Of a DNA stretch of 64,000 nt, positions 35,943 through 45,274 are shown piece after piece. Source of the DNA: Thauera phenolivorans. Its GTDB lineage: Bacteria > Pseudomonadota > Gammaproteobacteria > Burkholderiales > Rhodocyclaceae. The notes under the pieces were generated by a model that was not told where the DNA came from, ran no database searches, and saw nothing but the letters and a program-made list of their open reading frames with translations. Location: positions 510,431 to 574,430 of the forward strand of contig NZ_MBFM01000003.1 of NCBI RefSeq assembly GCF_001696715.1, written 5' to 3'. The first letter of the stretch is position 1. Every line of letters begins with the position of its first letter. Made by a program: the position numbers and the translations under genes.

Positions 35943-37171
35943 GGCTGGTCCGGCGGAAAGCGGATCACGATCTCGCGCGTCACGCCCGCGCGCTCGAGGG
36001 TGAGCGGCAGCCAGGTGCCGGGCGGCTGACGGCGGATCGCGGCAACGAGCTGACTCGCGCTCTTCGCCGGTCGGCCGCCGATATCGACGATCAGGTCGCC
36101 CGTCTCCAGCCCGCTGCGCGCGGCGAGGCTGTCGGCGGTGACGTCGGCGATCCTGACCCCGCGCTCCTGCGTCTCGAGCATTACGCCGAGGCGCGGGGGC
36201 GGCGGCGCGGCGTCGGCGCGCGCCGGCAGCGCGAACACCGCGTCCGCCAGCCCGTCCTCGAGCATGGCGCAGTCGGTGGAGGCGGGCAGTGGCAGCAGAG
36301 TGCCGATCTCGCTGACGCCGAGCGTGTGCAGCTGGTGGGCCACGCCGTGGCCGAAGCGCACATGGCCGCTGCCCATGATCCCGACCGCGAGCGGCGTCCG
36401 TTCGCCGGCCGCCGCGCGCACGTGGGCCGCGAGCGCCTCGGCCATCGCGCGGTCCCAGGTCGACTGCGATTCGACGAAGTGGCGGAAGGCGGCGTCCTCG
36501 CGCGCCGGCTCGCCCTTGCCGCGCATCCGCGCATGCTCGCGATGGCTGGCGAAGAGCAGATCGACGTAGTCGGCTGGCGGCGCACTCGCGCGGCCGACGC
36601 CTTCGCGCGCGGCGCTCGGGGTCGCGTCCCAGCCGCCGCTGGCGACGCTGCGGATCAGGCTCATGTCCACGTTGAGCGCGATCATCGGGACGCGGTTGAG
36701 GCGAGCGAACTCGAACAGGGGCATGTAGAGCTCGGCGGGGAAGCTCCACAGGCCGTCCCAGCCGACTTCACGCAGGAACTCCGCGCTGCCGAGCTCGCCT
36801 GCCACCCAGCGGTCGAGCACCGGCTGCACGCGGCGCGGGAACATCTCGAAGCCGATCACCATGTCGGGCCGGCGGGCGTGCAGCGCGGCCAGCACCTGGA
36901 GCTGCCAGCGGTGGTCGTCGGCGCTGTCGTGCTGTTCGCCGAGCAGCACCACCTGGCGCTGCGCTATGTCGGCGAGCAGCGCATCGGTGGCGAGCGGTCG
37001 TGGTGCGGGTCGATTGTCGACGCGGGCGGGGGCGGCCCAGGTCGCTGGTGCGATGCAGGCTGCGAGCGACGACCCGCCGGCCGGCTGCGATTCGGAGCCG
37101 GCGAAGGCGCTCAGGCCGAGGCCGGCGCAGGCGAGGGTGGCGACAAGCAGGCGGCGGGCGCGAAGAGGCAT
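35939..37171 (-). CDS. ChaN-like (Tiki-fold) protein with C-terminal PDZ domain
   Basis: 410-aa exported protein. Signal peptide (1-24), ChaN/haem-binding-uptake fold about 60-300 with LLGEQHDSADDHRWQ and GSGHVRFGHGVAHQL, and a PDZ domain about 320-405 (LGVMLETQERGVRIADVTADSLAARSGLETGDLIVDIGG). Family members bind haem or have predicted metalloprotease/EreA-like activity. The PDZ domain may recruit partners, perhaps the M1 peptidase encoded next to it. Function not proven. Confidence 0.88.
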   Translation of the reverse strand: MPLRARRLLVATLACAGLGLSAFAGSESQPAGGSSLAACIAPATWAAPARVDNRPAPRPLATDALLADIAQRQVVLLGEQHDSADDHRWQLQVLAALHARRPDMVIGFEMFPRRVQPVLDRWVAGELGSAEFLREVGWDGLWSFPAELYMPLFEFARLNRVPMIALNVDMSLIRSVASGGWDATPSAAREGVGRASAPPADYVDLLFASHREHARMRGKGEPAREDAAFRHFVESQSTWDRAMAEALAAHVRAAAGERTPLAVGIMGSGHVRFGHGVAHQLHTLGVSEIGTLLPLPASTDCAMLEDGLADAVFALPARADAAPPPPRLGVMLETQERGVRIADVTADSLAARSGLETGDLIVDIGGRPAKSASQLVAAIRRQPPGTWLPLTLERAGVTREIVIRFPPDQP

Positions 37172-37253
37172 GGTCGGTCGATTTCCGGCGGGCAGAGCCG
37201 GGTAGAGCCTCGCCGCGCGCGCGAGTTCCTGAACGCAGCCTCCTGAATGACGC

Positions 37254-37283
37254 GACCCGCAGGGCCTTGCGGCCGTGCGGGTC
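37254..37283. terminator. Strong hairpin downstream of lysS
   Basis: GACCCGCA (37254-37261) pairs with TGCGGGTC (37276-37283), with GGCC/GGCC pairing inside the loop. About 20 bases past the lysS stop on the minus strand. No T-tract, so terminator function is likely only in a broad sense. Confidence 0.4.
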
Positions 37284-37303
37284 GGTGCGGGCGGGAGCGA
37301 CGC

Positions 37304-38806
37304 TTATTCCGGGCGCATCTGCGGGAAGAGGATCACGTCGCGGATCGCCGGGGCATCGGTGAGCAGCATGACGAGGCGGTCGATGCCGATGCCGCAGCCG
37401 CCGGTGGGGGGCAGGCCGTACTCGAGCGCGCGGATGTAGTCGGCGTCGTAGTACATCGCCTCCTCGTCGCCGGCCTCCTTGGCCTCGACCTGGGCGCGGA
37501 AGCGCGCGGCCTGGTCCTCGGGGTCGTTGAGCTCGGAGAAGCCGTTGGCGATCTCGCGGCCGACGATGAAGAGCTCGAAGCGCTCGGTGATCTCGGGGTC
37601 GGTGTCGGAGGCGCGCGCCAGCGGCGAGACCTCGACCGGGTAGTCGATGATGAAGGTCGGCTCCCACAGCTCGGCCTCGGCGCAGGCTTCGAACAGCTGC
37701 AGCTGCAGGCTGCCGAGGCCGCCCGGCTTCACCTTCTCGCCGAAGGCGCTGATCCGCGCCTTGAGCCAGTCGGGGTCGGCGAGCTGTTCCTCGGTGAAGC
37801 CGGGATGGTACTTGCGGATCGCCTGGACGATGGTCAGCCGGTGGAAGGGCGTCGACAGGTCGAGCTCGCGGCCCTGGTAGACGAAGGTTTCGGTGCCGAG
37901 CGCCTCGCGCGCGGCGTGTCGGATCAGGCCTTCGGTGAAGTCCATCAGCGTCCTGTAGTTCGCGTACGCCTCATAGAACTCCATCATCGTGAATTCGGGG
38001 TTGTGGCGCGGCGAGAGACCTTCGTTGCGGAAGTTGCGATTGACCTCGAACACCTTCTCGAAGCCGCCCACCACCAGGCGCTTGAGGTAGAGCTCGGGCG
38101 CGATGCGCAGGAACAGTTCCATGTCGAGCGCGTTGTGGTGGGTGGTGAAGGGCTTGGCCGCGGCGCCGCCCGGGATCGGGTGCATCATCGGCGTCTCGAC
38201 CTCAAGGAAGCCGTGGCCGGTCATGTAGTTGCGGATCGACTGCACCATGCGGCTGCGCGCGACGAAGGTGAAGCGCGACTGCTCGTTCATGATCAGGTCG
38301 ACATAGCGCTGGCGGTACTTCTGCTCGACGTCGGTGAGGCCGTGGAACTTGTCCGGCAGCGGGCGCAGACTCTTGGTGAGCAGGCGGACCTCGCTCGCCT
38401 TGACCGACAGCTCGCCGGTGCGGGTCTTGAACACGGTGCCGACGCAGCCGACGAAGTCGCCGATGTCCCAGGTCTTGAAGTCGGCATAGACGTCCTCGCC
38501 CACCGCGTCACGCTGCACGTAGAGCTGGATGCGGCCCGAGAGGTCCTGGATGGTGACGAAGCTCGCCTTTCCCATCACCCGCTTGAGCATGAGCCGGCCG
38601 GCGATCTTGACCTCGACCGGCGTCGCCTCCAGCTCGTCCGCCTCCTTGTCGCCGTAGAGCTCGTCGAGCTTGCCGGCGGTGTTCTCGCGCGAGAAATCGT
38701 TGGGAAAGGCGCGGCCGCTCGCCCGCCATTCGGCGAGCTTCTCGCGGCGCTCGGCCATGAGGCGATTTTCATCCAGGGGCGCGTTCGGGGAGGTCTGTTC
38801 GGACAT
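37304..38806 (-). CDS. lysS: Lysyl-tRNA synthetase (class II)
   Basis: 500-aa class II enzyme. OB-fold anticodon domain in the N-terminal 150 residues ([23 protein letters not shown]), motif 2 region [23 protein letters not shown], motif 3 [13 protein letters not shown] near the C-terminus. Usual length. Single gene between ChaN-PDZ and the PEP-CTERM gene; in many betaproteobacteria lysS is beside prfB, here 3 kb apart. Confidence 0.97.
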   Translation of the reverse strand: MSEQTSPNAPLDENRLMAERREKLAEWRASGRAFPNDFSRENTAGKLDELYGDKEADELEATPVEVKIAGRLMLKRVMGKASFVTIQDLSGRIQLYVQRDAVGEDVYADFKTWDIGDFVGCVGTVFKTRTGELSVKASEVRLLTKSLRPLPDKFHGLTDVEQKYRQRYVDLIMNEQSRFTFVARSRMVQSIRNYMTGHGFLEVETPMMHPIPGGAAAKPFTTHHNALDMELFLRIAPELYLKRLVVGGFEKVFEVNRNFRNEGLSPRHNPEFTMMEFYEAYANYRTLMDFTEGLIRHAAREALGTETFVYQGRELDLSTPFHRLTIVQAIRKYHPGFTEEQLADPDWLKARISAFGEKVKPGGLGSLQLQLFEACAEAELWEPTFIIDYPVEVSPLARASDTDPEITERFELFIVGREIANGFSELNDPEDQAARFRAQVEAKEAGDEEAMYYDADYIRALEYGLPPTGGCGIGIDRLVMLLTDAPAIRDVILFPQMRPE

Positions 38807-38987
38807 GATGTGAGGTTCGCCGGGTCAAGTGCGTAATTGTCGCAGGCGCGCACGTTCGGGGCAAATCCGCGTTGCTGCACGGCAACAACATCAGGCGGGG
38901 GCAGGGCGGGAGGACATTCGGGCTGGCCGGGTGCCCGGAACGGGGACTAGACTGTCGCCAAATTCATGCCGACCGACAGGAGTACCT

Positions 38988-39722
38988 GTGATTTCATTGA
39001 CGGAGAACTCGCGGCGCATCGTGCGAGCGGTGGCTTGTGCGCTCGCTGCGTCGCTGCTGCCCGCGGTCGCATCGGCGACGGTGCTGTACGAGCAGGCCCC
39101 GATCGACGGTGGCGAATCCTACGAGTCGGTCGTGAGCAGTAGCCTGCAGAGCGCCGACGACTTCACGCTGTCCAACACGCAGTGGGTCGGCGGCTTCGAC
39201 TGGTGGGGGGTCGAGGCGGCCACTGAGGCGTTCCTGATCCGGATCTTCGATACCACCGAGGGTGGTGCCTCCCCGGTGTTCGCCTGCGGTTACGGCGTCG
39301 TTGGTTGCGGCCTGACGGTCGATGTCACGCCCACCACCCTGCTGGATTCCTGGACCTACCCGATCTTCCGCTACTCGGTCGATCTCGCCGACGCCTTCGA
39401 GGCAGCCGCGAATACACGCTACCTCCTTTCGATCTCGAACGAAGACGAGTTGTCGGCTACGGTACAGCCGGCCGATATCACGGTGGAGGCGCCTGACTAC
39501 GCCAACTGGTACTGGCTGTCGGGCGGCGCGGGCGGCGACGGCTCGTCCTACCTGCGTGCCGGGGACGACCAGGACTGGATCGAGTCACCGCCCGACTTCG
39601 CCTTCGCGGTGCGCGGCGTGGCCGAGTCGACGCCGGTGCCCGAGCCCGCCAGCCTGATGCTGCTCGGTGTGGCCGGCCTCGGCGCGATGTTCGCCACGCG
39701 CCGCCGGCGTACGGGCGACTGA
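38988..39722 (+). CDS. PEP-CTERM exported protein
   Basis: 244-aa secreted protein with an N-terminal signal (about 10-30: RAVACALAASLLPAVASA) and C-terminal sorting signal VPEPASLMLLGVAGLGAMF followed by Arg run, the PEP-CTERM signal cut by exosortase. GTG at 38988 is six bases after AGGAG. The body is acidic, rich in aromatic residues and Thr/Ser, with strands suggesting a beta sandwich. No exosortase nearby. Probably cell-surface or matrix-associated; function unknown. Confidence 0.9.
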   Translation: MISLTENSRRIVRAVACALAASLLPAVASATVLYEQAPIDGGESYESVVSSSLQSADDFTLSNTQWVGGFDWWGVEAATEAFLIRIFDTTEGGASPVFACGYGVVGCGLTVDVTPTTLLDSWTYPIFRYSVDLADAFEAAANTRYLLSISNEDELSATVQPADITVEAPDYANWYWLSGGAGGDGSSYLRAGDDQDWIESPPDFAFAVRGVAESTPVPEPASLMLLGVAGLGAMFATRRRRTGD

Positions 39723-39740
39723 AGGCGCAGCCCGGGCGGT

Positions 39741-40586
39741 TTACACCCCGAGCCAGGCGAGCAGCTTGCGCAGCCGCTCCTCGCCGCCGGCGCTGAAGCC
39801 GGTAATCTTGAGCTGCTTCAGGAAGGCCTGGCCGGCGGCGTCGTCGGCGAGGCCGAGCAGCACCGCTCGCGCCTTCGTGATCTGCTCGGCCGACAGGTCG
39901 GGGGACGCGACCACCGGCATGTAGGGCTGGCCGGCCGACTTGTGCAGCACGCGCTGCGCCTTCTTCTCCCACTGGACGATCGCGCCCGAGTACGAGGCCA
40001 TGCCGCCGACATCGGCGATGCCGTTCTCGAGGCCGAACGGGATCGCGCCCTGCTCGCGCACGTAAAAGACGTTCTCCTTCGCGAGGTCGATGCCCTGCTC
40101 GCGCAGTTCGGCACGGCAGAAGCGGGTCATGTACGCCGCCTCCTCGGGCATCACGAAGGTCTTGCCGCGCAGCTCGGCGACGGCACGGATCGGCGAGTCG
40201 GCGGTCACCGCGAGCATGCAGTGGCCTTGCGGTTCCGCGTTCGCGACGTACTGGTAGCGGTAGTCGCGCAGCCCGCGTGCCGGGTAGTCGGAGGGCCGGG
40301 CGACGACGAAGTCGAAGCGATTGTCCTTCATGCCCTGCTCGAGCGCGGCGAACTCGCGCACGAAGACGATCTCCACCGGCGTGCCGAGGGCGGCCGACAG
40401 GCGTTCGGCCATGGGCGCATATTTCTTCCGCGCGGTCGCGGCGTCGATGCCGCCGGAGGTGCCTTCGCTGACCGCCAGGCTGAGGCTGGCGGCCGCTTGC
40501 GCCGAGGCCGGCAGCGCGCCGACCGCGAGCAGGGCGGCAAGCAGGGTGAGCAGGGTGAGCAGGGGGCGGGGGCGCAGGCGGGGCAT
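39741..40586 (-). CDS. PhnD-like periplasmic substrate-binding protein
   Basis: 281-aa exported solute-binding protein of the phosphate/phosphonate (PhnD) type: signal peptide (about 1-31), VSEGTSGGIDAATARKKYAPMAERLSAALGTPVEIVF, FDFVVARPSDYPARGL, GKTFVMPEEAAYMTRF. ATG at 40586; the longer frame is composition. No ABC permease or ATPase is adjacent, so it may be an orphan sensor or chemotaxis-linked binder, or act with distant transporters. Confidence 0.85.
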   Translation of the reverse strand: MPRLRPRPLLTLLTLLAALLAVGALPASAQAAASLSLAVSEGTSGGIDAATARKKYAPMAERLSAALGTPVEIVFVREFAALEQGMKDNRFDFVVARPSDYPARGLRDYRYQYVANAEPQGHCMLAVTADSPIRAVAELRGKTFVMPEEAAYMTRFCRAELREQGIDLAKENVFYVREQGAIPFGLENGIADVGGMASYSGAIVQWEKKAQRVLHKSAGQPYMPVVASPDLSAEQITKARAVLLGLADDAAGQAFLKQLKITGFSAGGEERLRKLLAWLGV

Positions 40587-40787
40587 CGGGACTCCTTCTT
40601 TTCCGTCGAGTTTGCGGGGATGCTGAAGGATTGGGGCGGGCGCCGGCGGCGGCAAGCTCGTTCGTGCGGGCGACGTGGAATGCGTCACGACCCGCATCTG
40701 CGCCCGGATGAGCTGGATCAAGGTGAGGCCGGCGGCGGGTGCGGACAATGCCGTCCTGTCCCGACCCACGATGCGAGTGAGGCGCCG

Positions 40788-41414
40788 ATGTCGTTTCCCG
40801 AATTCTTCCAGCGCGTGCCCCACCTGCGGGTGCGCGATCCGCTCGCCGATTTCCTCGGCGCTGCCGAGGACGGTATCCTCGACTACGGCTACGAGGACGC
40901 GGTGAAGCTCGCCGGACATTCCTGTCCCACGGTCGCCTCGGCCTACGCCCTCGGGTGCCACGCGATGGCGATGCTCTACCCCGACGGCCTGCCCGAGCGC
41001 GGGGCGCTGCGAGTGGATTTTGGCGAGCCCTTGGAGCATGGCGTCACCGGCGTCGTCGCCAGCGTGCTGAGCCTGCTCACCGGCGCGGCACAGGAAGGCG
41101 GTTTCAAGGGGATCGGCGGGCAGTTCGTGCGCCGCGGCCTGCAGCACTTCGACGCCGCGGTGCCGCTCACCTTCCGGCTCACCCGGCTCGACACCGGCGC
41201 GGCGGTGGAGGCGGGCGCCGACCTTTCGCTGGTGCCGCCGGACGCGGAGATGCCGGAGCTGATCGGGCGCTGCATTCGCGGCGAAGCGGACACCGACACG
41301 CGCCGCCGGTTCGGCCGTCTGTGGCAGCAGCGGGTCGAAAGCATCCTGCTCGAGCACTGGGACGATGCGCGGGTCTTCCACGTTCGCCCGGTCGCGCGCC
41401 CCAGCCGAACATAG
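40788..41414 (+). CDS. FmdE-like (formylmethanofuran dehydrogenase subunit E-like) protein
   Basis: 208-aa protein with the FmdE signature near residue 45 (KLAGHSCPTVASAYALG) typical of a domain linked to molybdenum/tungsten enzymes and metal or sulfur handling. The likely metal-binding Cys47 and His45 are visible. The ATG at 40788 follows GAGTGAGG. No molybdoenzyme genes nearby. Family is clear; role in this organism unknown. Confidence 0.8.
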   Translation: MSFPEFFQRVPHLRVRDPLADFLGAAEDGILDYGYEDAVKLAGHSCPTVASAYALGCHAMAMLYPDGLPERGALRVDFGEPLEHGVTGVVASVLSLLTGAAQEGGFKGIGGQFVRRGLQHFDAAVPLTFRLTRLDTGAAVEAGADLSLVPPDAEMPELIGRCIRGEADTDTRRRFGRLWQQRVESILLEHWDDARVFHVRPVARPSRT

Positions 41415-41463
41415 CCACCCGCCCGCCCGACGCGCGTGCCGCGCAGCGCGCGCGGCGCGCGCC

Positions 41464-42568
41464 TTACACGCCCTGCTTCAGGCTGGCGGCGATGAAGTCG
41501 TCGAGATCGCCGTCGAGCACCGCCTGGGTGTTGCCCACCTCGTGGCCGGTGCGCAGATCCTTGATGCGCGACTGGTCGAGCACGTAGCTGCGGATCTGGT
41601 GGCCCCAGCCGATCTCGCTCTTCGAGTCTTCCAGCTTCTGCTGCTCGGACTGGCGCTTGCGCATCTCGTGCTCGTAAAGACGCGCTTTCAGCATCGACAT
41701 CGCCTCCGCTCGGTTCTTGTGCTGCGAACGGTCGTTCTGGCACTGCACGACGATGCCGGTCGGCTCGTGCGTGATGCGCACCGCGGAGTCGGTCTTGTTG
41801 ATGTGCTGGCCACCGGCGCCCGAGGCGCGGTAGGTGTCGACGCGCAGGTCGGACGGGTTGATGTCGATCTCGATTGAGTCGTCGACCTCCGGGTACACGA
41901 ACACCGAGGTGAAGCTGGTATGACGACGGGCGTTGGAGTCGAAGGGCGACTTGCGAACCAGGCGATGGATACCGGTTTCGGTGCGCAGGTAGCCGTAGGC
42001 GTAGTCGCCGCTGACCTTGATCGTACAGTTCTTGATGCCCGCGACTTCGCCCTCGGTCTCCTCCATCAGCTCGACGGTGAAGCCCTTGTCCTCGCAGTAG
42101 CGCATGTACATGCGCTCGAGCATGCCCGCCCAGTCCTGTGCCTCGGTGCCGCCGGCACCGGCCTGGATCTCGATGAAGCAGGCGTTCGGATCCATCGGGT
42201 TGCTGAACATGCGGCGGAACTCGAGCTTCTCGATCGTCGCCTGCATGTCGGCGAGGTCGACCTCGACCGCCTCGAAGGTGTCGTCGTCATCCTCCGCGTC
42301 GGCGAGTTCGTAGAGATCCTTCAGGTCCTTGCCCTGCTGGTCGATCCGACGCAGCGTCACCACCACGTCCTCGAGCTGACGCTTTTCCTTGCCGAGCTCC
42401 TGGGCGCGCTCGGCGTTGTCCCAGACCGTCGGGTCCTCGAGCGCGCGATTGACCTCTTCGAGCTTCGATGCTTTCACATCGTAGTCAAAGATACCTCCGT
42501 AGTTCGCGACCCCGGGCGGCGAGGTCGGCGAGTTTTTCGGCGATGGCGTTCTGGCGTTCGGCTTCCAT
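41464..42568 (-). CDS. prfB: Peptide chain release factor 2 with programmed +1 frameshift
   Basis: Ends translation at UGA and UAA. Frame 1 runs 27 codons from ATG 42568 ([13 protein letters not shown]...RRYL) to TGA at 42485-42487. The site GGAGG-TAT-CTT-TGA-C is the classic RF2 autoregulatory slip: SD-like GGAGG three bases before CTT-TGA. After +1 shift the frame continues [12 protein letters not shown]... to the stop at 41464, giving 367 aa. Length 1105 nt equals 368 codons plus one skipped base. Motifs SPF (RKSPFDSN) for UGA recognition and GGQ (GAGGQHINK) for hydrolysis are present. Confidence 0.97.
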
Positions 42569-42684
42569 GTGCAAGGCTCCGGCTGAATCTGGGAAACCCC
42601 GCATTATAGGGCCATGCTGCGCGGGGAAGGTTCTCGACGACCGCCTGCAGTCGCGCGCGACGATGTCAGCCCTGGAAATCGGCT

Positions 42685-43269
42685 TCAGGATGCGGCGTCT
42701 TCCGCGGCATCGGGCCGGCCGAGTCGTTCCGCATTGGCCGTTGCGCGAGCGTGCAGCGGCTCGAGCGCGCGGCGAGTGAGGCCCGCAGCGGCGTTGGAGA
42801 ACTGCGTGTGCGCATCGGCGCTGGGGGACATGGCAGCGAACAGCGTCACATGGTGGGCCATCGATTCGACGGGGTTCCAGCTCGTCGCCGCCGACAGCAT
42901 CGCGGTCATGCCTGTCTGCAACTGAACGCACATCTGCGTCCACGCCTGCTGGTTCAAGTGCAGCCAGTGTGCGGCCACCGACGAGGACGATTCGGCCGCG
43001 GCCTCGAACTTTTCCTGCGTCATCAGGCTGAATTCATCCAGATCGTCGGCGCTCGGTGCGGGGCCGGCCGTGACCATGCGCCCGGTGCGGTGGCCGATGA
43101 CCTGAGCGGACGCGAACATCATCTCGGTGGCTTGGTTCGAAAGCGCAGTCCACAGCTGCACGGGATCGTCCTGAATGACAGCGGTGGGTGGATCGGGCTG
43201 CCTGCTGGCGGTGGCGTCCGTGCGCGCCAAGTCCTGGGGTGTCGTACTTTGCAGGGTCGGTGAGGTCAT
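42685..43269 (-). CDS. Phasin-like (PHA granule-associated) protein
   Basis: 194-aa protein dominated by helices: DPVQLWTALSNQATEMMFASAQVIGHRTGRM, MTQEKFEAAAESSSSVAAHWLHLNQQAWTQM, typical of phasin-family proteins coating polyhydroxyalkanoate granules. No signal peptide. ATG 43269 overlaps the stop of the upstream frameshifted phasin-like gene (ATGA), so they formed one operon. Function in storage granules is inferred. Confidence 0.7.
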   Translation of the reverse strand: MTSPTLQSTTPQDLARTDATASRQPDPPTAVIQDDPVQLWTALSNQATEMMFASAQVIGHRTGRMVTAGPAPSADDLDEFSLMTQEKFEAAAESSSSVAAHWLHLNQQAWTQMCVQLQTGMTAMLSAATSWNPVESMAHHVTLFAAMSPSADAHTQFSNAAAGLTRRALEPLHARATANAERLGRPDAAEDAAS

Positions 43270-43558
43270 CGATATTCCTTGATTTTGGCGGCTGCGGCCT
43301 TGACGCTGGTGTGCATCATGTCCTTGGTCTGACGGGCAAGCCTGTCACCAGCTTCGCCTGCCGCTTCGATGTTGGCATTCATCATGTCAGTCGTCTGGCG
43401 GGCCATTCGGGAGAGCATGTCGATTCCGGCCTGGATGTTTTCACTGGCGGTCGAACCCGATCCGAGCGTTGCGAAATGGGCCTTGAGGATCTCGGTGCCC
43501 GCACCGCATTGGTGTAGGTCTCGGCAGTGCGCTTTTGTTCAGTGTTGACAGCTTGCAT
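43266..43558 (-). pseudogene. Phasin-like protein with -1 frameshift
   Basis: Starts MQAVNTEQKRTAETYTNAVR; the next correct frame reads EILKAHFATLGSGSTASENIQ..., ending DMMHTSVKAAAAKIKEYR then TGA at 43266-43268. The switch is near 43497, where one base is missing (GTGCGGGCACCGAG). Corrected length would be 97 aa, a short helical phasin. Its stop overlaps the next phasin ATG. May be sequencing error or true decay. Confidence 0.65.
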
Positions 43559-43756
43559 GGGGTCTTCCTTGTGGGAATGACTGGGTGGGTCGACCTGGTG
43601 CGGGCGAGCGAATGGGGGCTTCCTCCCCGTCGTCCGGCTTGTATGTTGCGCCGCAGTACGGCGCCCCAGTGTGGGCCCATCCCGTTGAGAGTCAAGCCTT
43701 GATTCGATTCCTTCAAGCCGTCGCCACCGCGTCGAGGGGCCGGGACCCGATCCGGC

Positions 43757-43921
43757 CGCGCTGTCCGCGGCTATCTGCCGCCCGACGCCAACACGCTGCT
43801 CGCCGCCGCCGACCATTGCCTCGAGAGCGGCCGCGACATCCACGCCATCGTCGCCGGCAACATCATCGAGCGCCATGGCGAGGATATGCCCGAGTTCCGC
43901 GACTGGCGGTGGCCCGGGTGA
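43757..43921 (+). pseudogene. Phosphoketolase remnant (internal deletion)
   Basis: Frame reading [21 protein letters not shown]... followed, after about 20 more codons, by [19 protein letters not shown] then TGA. The first part resembles the middle of xylulose-5-P/fructose-6-P phosphoketolase and the second its far C-terminus, which in intact enzymes lie several hundred residues apart. This looks like an internal deletion. Recognition is by recall of the family, not by a search. Confidence 0.6.
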
Positions 43922-43998
43922 TCTCCGGTAGCAGCGCGGTCGACACCGTCGGTGGCGCTGCGGTCGGCCGCGTGATTGGACATGAGGCCGGCAAGTAA
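43909..43998 (+). pseudogene. Possible glycine-zipper protein fragment
   Basis: Short frame [29 protein letters not shown] then TAA, overlapping the phosphoketolase remnant in another frame. The VGGAAVGRVIGHE stretch recalls glycine-zipper 2TM lipoproteins of the SlyB type. Too short to be sure; may be chance. The region 43999-44118 shows nothing. Confidence 0.2.
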
Positions 43999-44118
43999 GT
44001 GCGTGTTCCCCCAGACGGCGCGGGACTTCAGGCCTGCGTCGGACTCGAGACGCGGAGCGTCGCTCCACGGCGGCCCTTCGGCCTTGGGTGGAACGCCACG
44101 TGAATTCGCGAGGTGGGC

Positions 44119-44754
44119 TCAGGGTGCCAGCTGCGCGATGAGGAACAGCCCCAGGACGAGCGCCGGGACGAACACCGCCAGGAAGACGGCGAAACGCATC
44201 CCCAGCAAATCCGGCAGCATGATGCGGCCGCGGTTGCCGATTTTCTGGATCGTGGCGCCGAGGAAGCCGGATGTTTCGGCATACAGATAGCTGCCCGCCA
44301 GCAGGCCGAGGATGCCGGCGATCGCGTCGTAGCTGCCCTGACCGAGCGCGGCGACACCGGTCCCGGGGCAATAGCCGAGCAGGCCGAGCCCGACACCGAA
44401 CAGCAGCCCGCCTGCAATGTTGGCGGCGTAGCGCGTAGGCTTCACATGCAATTCGACCAGGCCCAGCGCGCGTAGCGAAAAGATGCCGATCATGCCAACG
44501 ATGATCGCCGTGAGCATGACCTTGATGACGGTGAAATCGGTGAGCAGGAACTGCCCCATCAGCACTTCGTATCTGGCGACGCCGCCTTTCTGAAGCAGGA
44601 AGCCGAACACGACGCCGAACAGAAGGCCGAGCACGAGCTGGCGCGTCGAATCCGGTTTGCCGGCGTCGGCCGTTTCGCTTTGCTCGTGCGCCGGCGCCGG
44701 GATGACCAGCACCGGCGGGGCATTCTCGGGCGGGGGGGTGAGGGGCGTACTCAT
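44119..44754 (-). CDS. YeeE/YedE-family membrane protein (sulfur transport)
   Basis: 211-aa membrane protein with about five helices and signature LGYCPGTGVAALGQGS (Cys in family motif near 133). N-terminal Pro-rich cytosolic extension. Forms a pair with the next YeeE/YedE gene, 8 bases upstream. TsuA-type members import thiosulfate or other sulfur compounds using conserved Cys. Beside the CstB-like gene it fits a sulfide/persulfide or thiosulfate module. Confidence 0.88.
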   Translation of the reverse strand: MSTPLTPPPENAPPVLVIPAPAHEQSETADAGKPDSTRQLVLGLLFGVVFGFLLQKGGVARYEVLMGQFLLTDFTVIKVMLTAIIVGMIGIFSLRALGLVELHVKPTRYAANIAGGLLFGVGLGLLGYCPGTGVAALGQGSYDAIAGILGLLAGSYLYAETSGFLGATIQKIGNRGRIMLPDLLGMRFAVFLAVFVPALVLGLFLIAQLAP

Positions 44755-44762
44755 CGCGCTTC

Positions 44763-45272
44763 TCACGGGCGATACAGCAGGTGGGCGGTCGCGACGGCGC
44801 CGGCGAAGAAGCACGCGAGCGCGATCCACGAACTCACCGACAGCTGGAGCGCACCGCTGATGCCGTGGCCGCTGGTGCAGCCGCCCGCGAGCCGGGCACC
44901 GTACGCCGTTATCGCGCCGCCGACGAAAGCCGTTCCGAGGCGCAGTGCAAGGTCAGGGCCGAAGCGGTGTTCCCACAGGTGGGGCACCCAGGCGGCGGTG
45001 AACTCGCCGCCGGTGACTGCAGCGATGCAGGCGCCGAGGAGCATGCCGAACACGAGCATCACCCCCCACTCGATCTTCGGCTTCGTCTCCTGGTAATACT
45101 TCAGGCTCTCCCTATGGCTCCTGGAGAACAGGTTGCCGACCAGACCTGCCAGCCGGGCGTAGGCGGTCGACACGCTCAGCGGCTTGTTGGAAAAATAGAA
45201 TGTTGCCATCGAGAGCAGGCCGATCAGGGTGCCGACCAGGTAGGGCGACCATGCGCCCGATCCGGACTCCAT
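44763..45272 (-). CDS. YeeE/YedE-family membrane protein (sulfur transport)
   Basis: 169-aa membrane protein with signature LAGGCTSGHGISGALQ (Cys in family motif near 130). Lies 2 bases from the CstB-like pseudogene stop and 8 bases before its partner YeeE/YedE gene. The two half-size proteins probably act together as one transporter. Substrate thiosulfate or a related sulfur species is inferred. Confidence 0.88.
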   Translation of the reverse strand: MESGSGAWSPYLVGTLIGLLSMATFYFSNKPLSVSTAYARLAGLVGNLFSRSHRESLKYYQETKPKIEWGVMLVFGMLLGACIAAVTGGEFTAAWVPHLWEHRFGPDLALRLGTAFVGGAITAYGARLAGGCTSGHGISGALQLSVSSWIALACFFAGAVATAHLLYRP

Positions 45273-45274
45273 GA

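Noticed and set aside
33903-36749. 948-aa frame for the M1 peptidase
   Set aside because: ATG at 35942 overlaps the ChaN-PDZ stop and opens a signal peptide; the upstream part shadows that gene.
39741-41381. 546-aa frame for the PhnD-like protein
   Set aside because: The signal peptide begins at 40586; the remainder is antisense to the FmdE-like gene.
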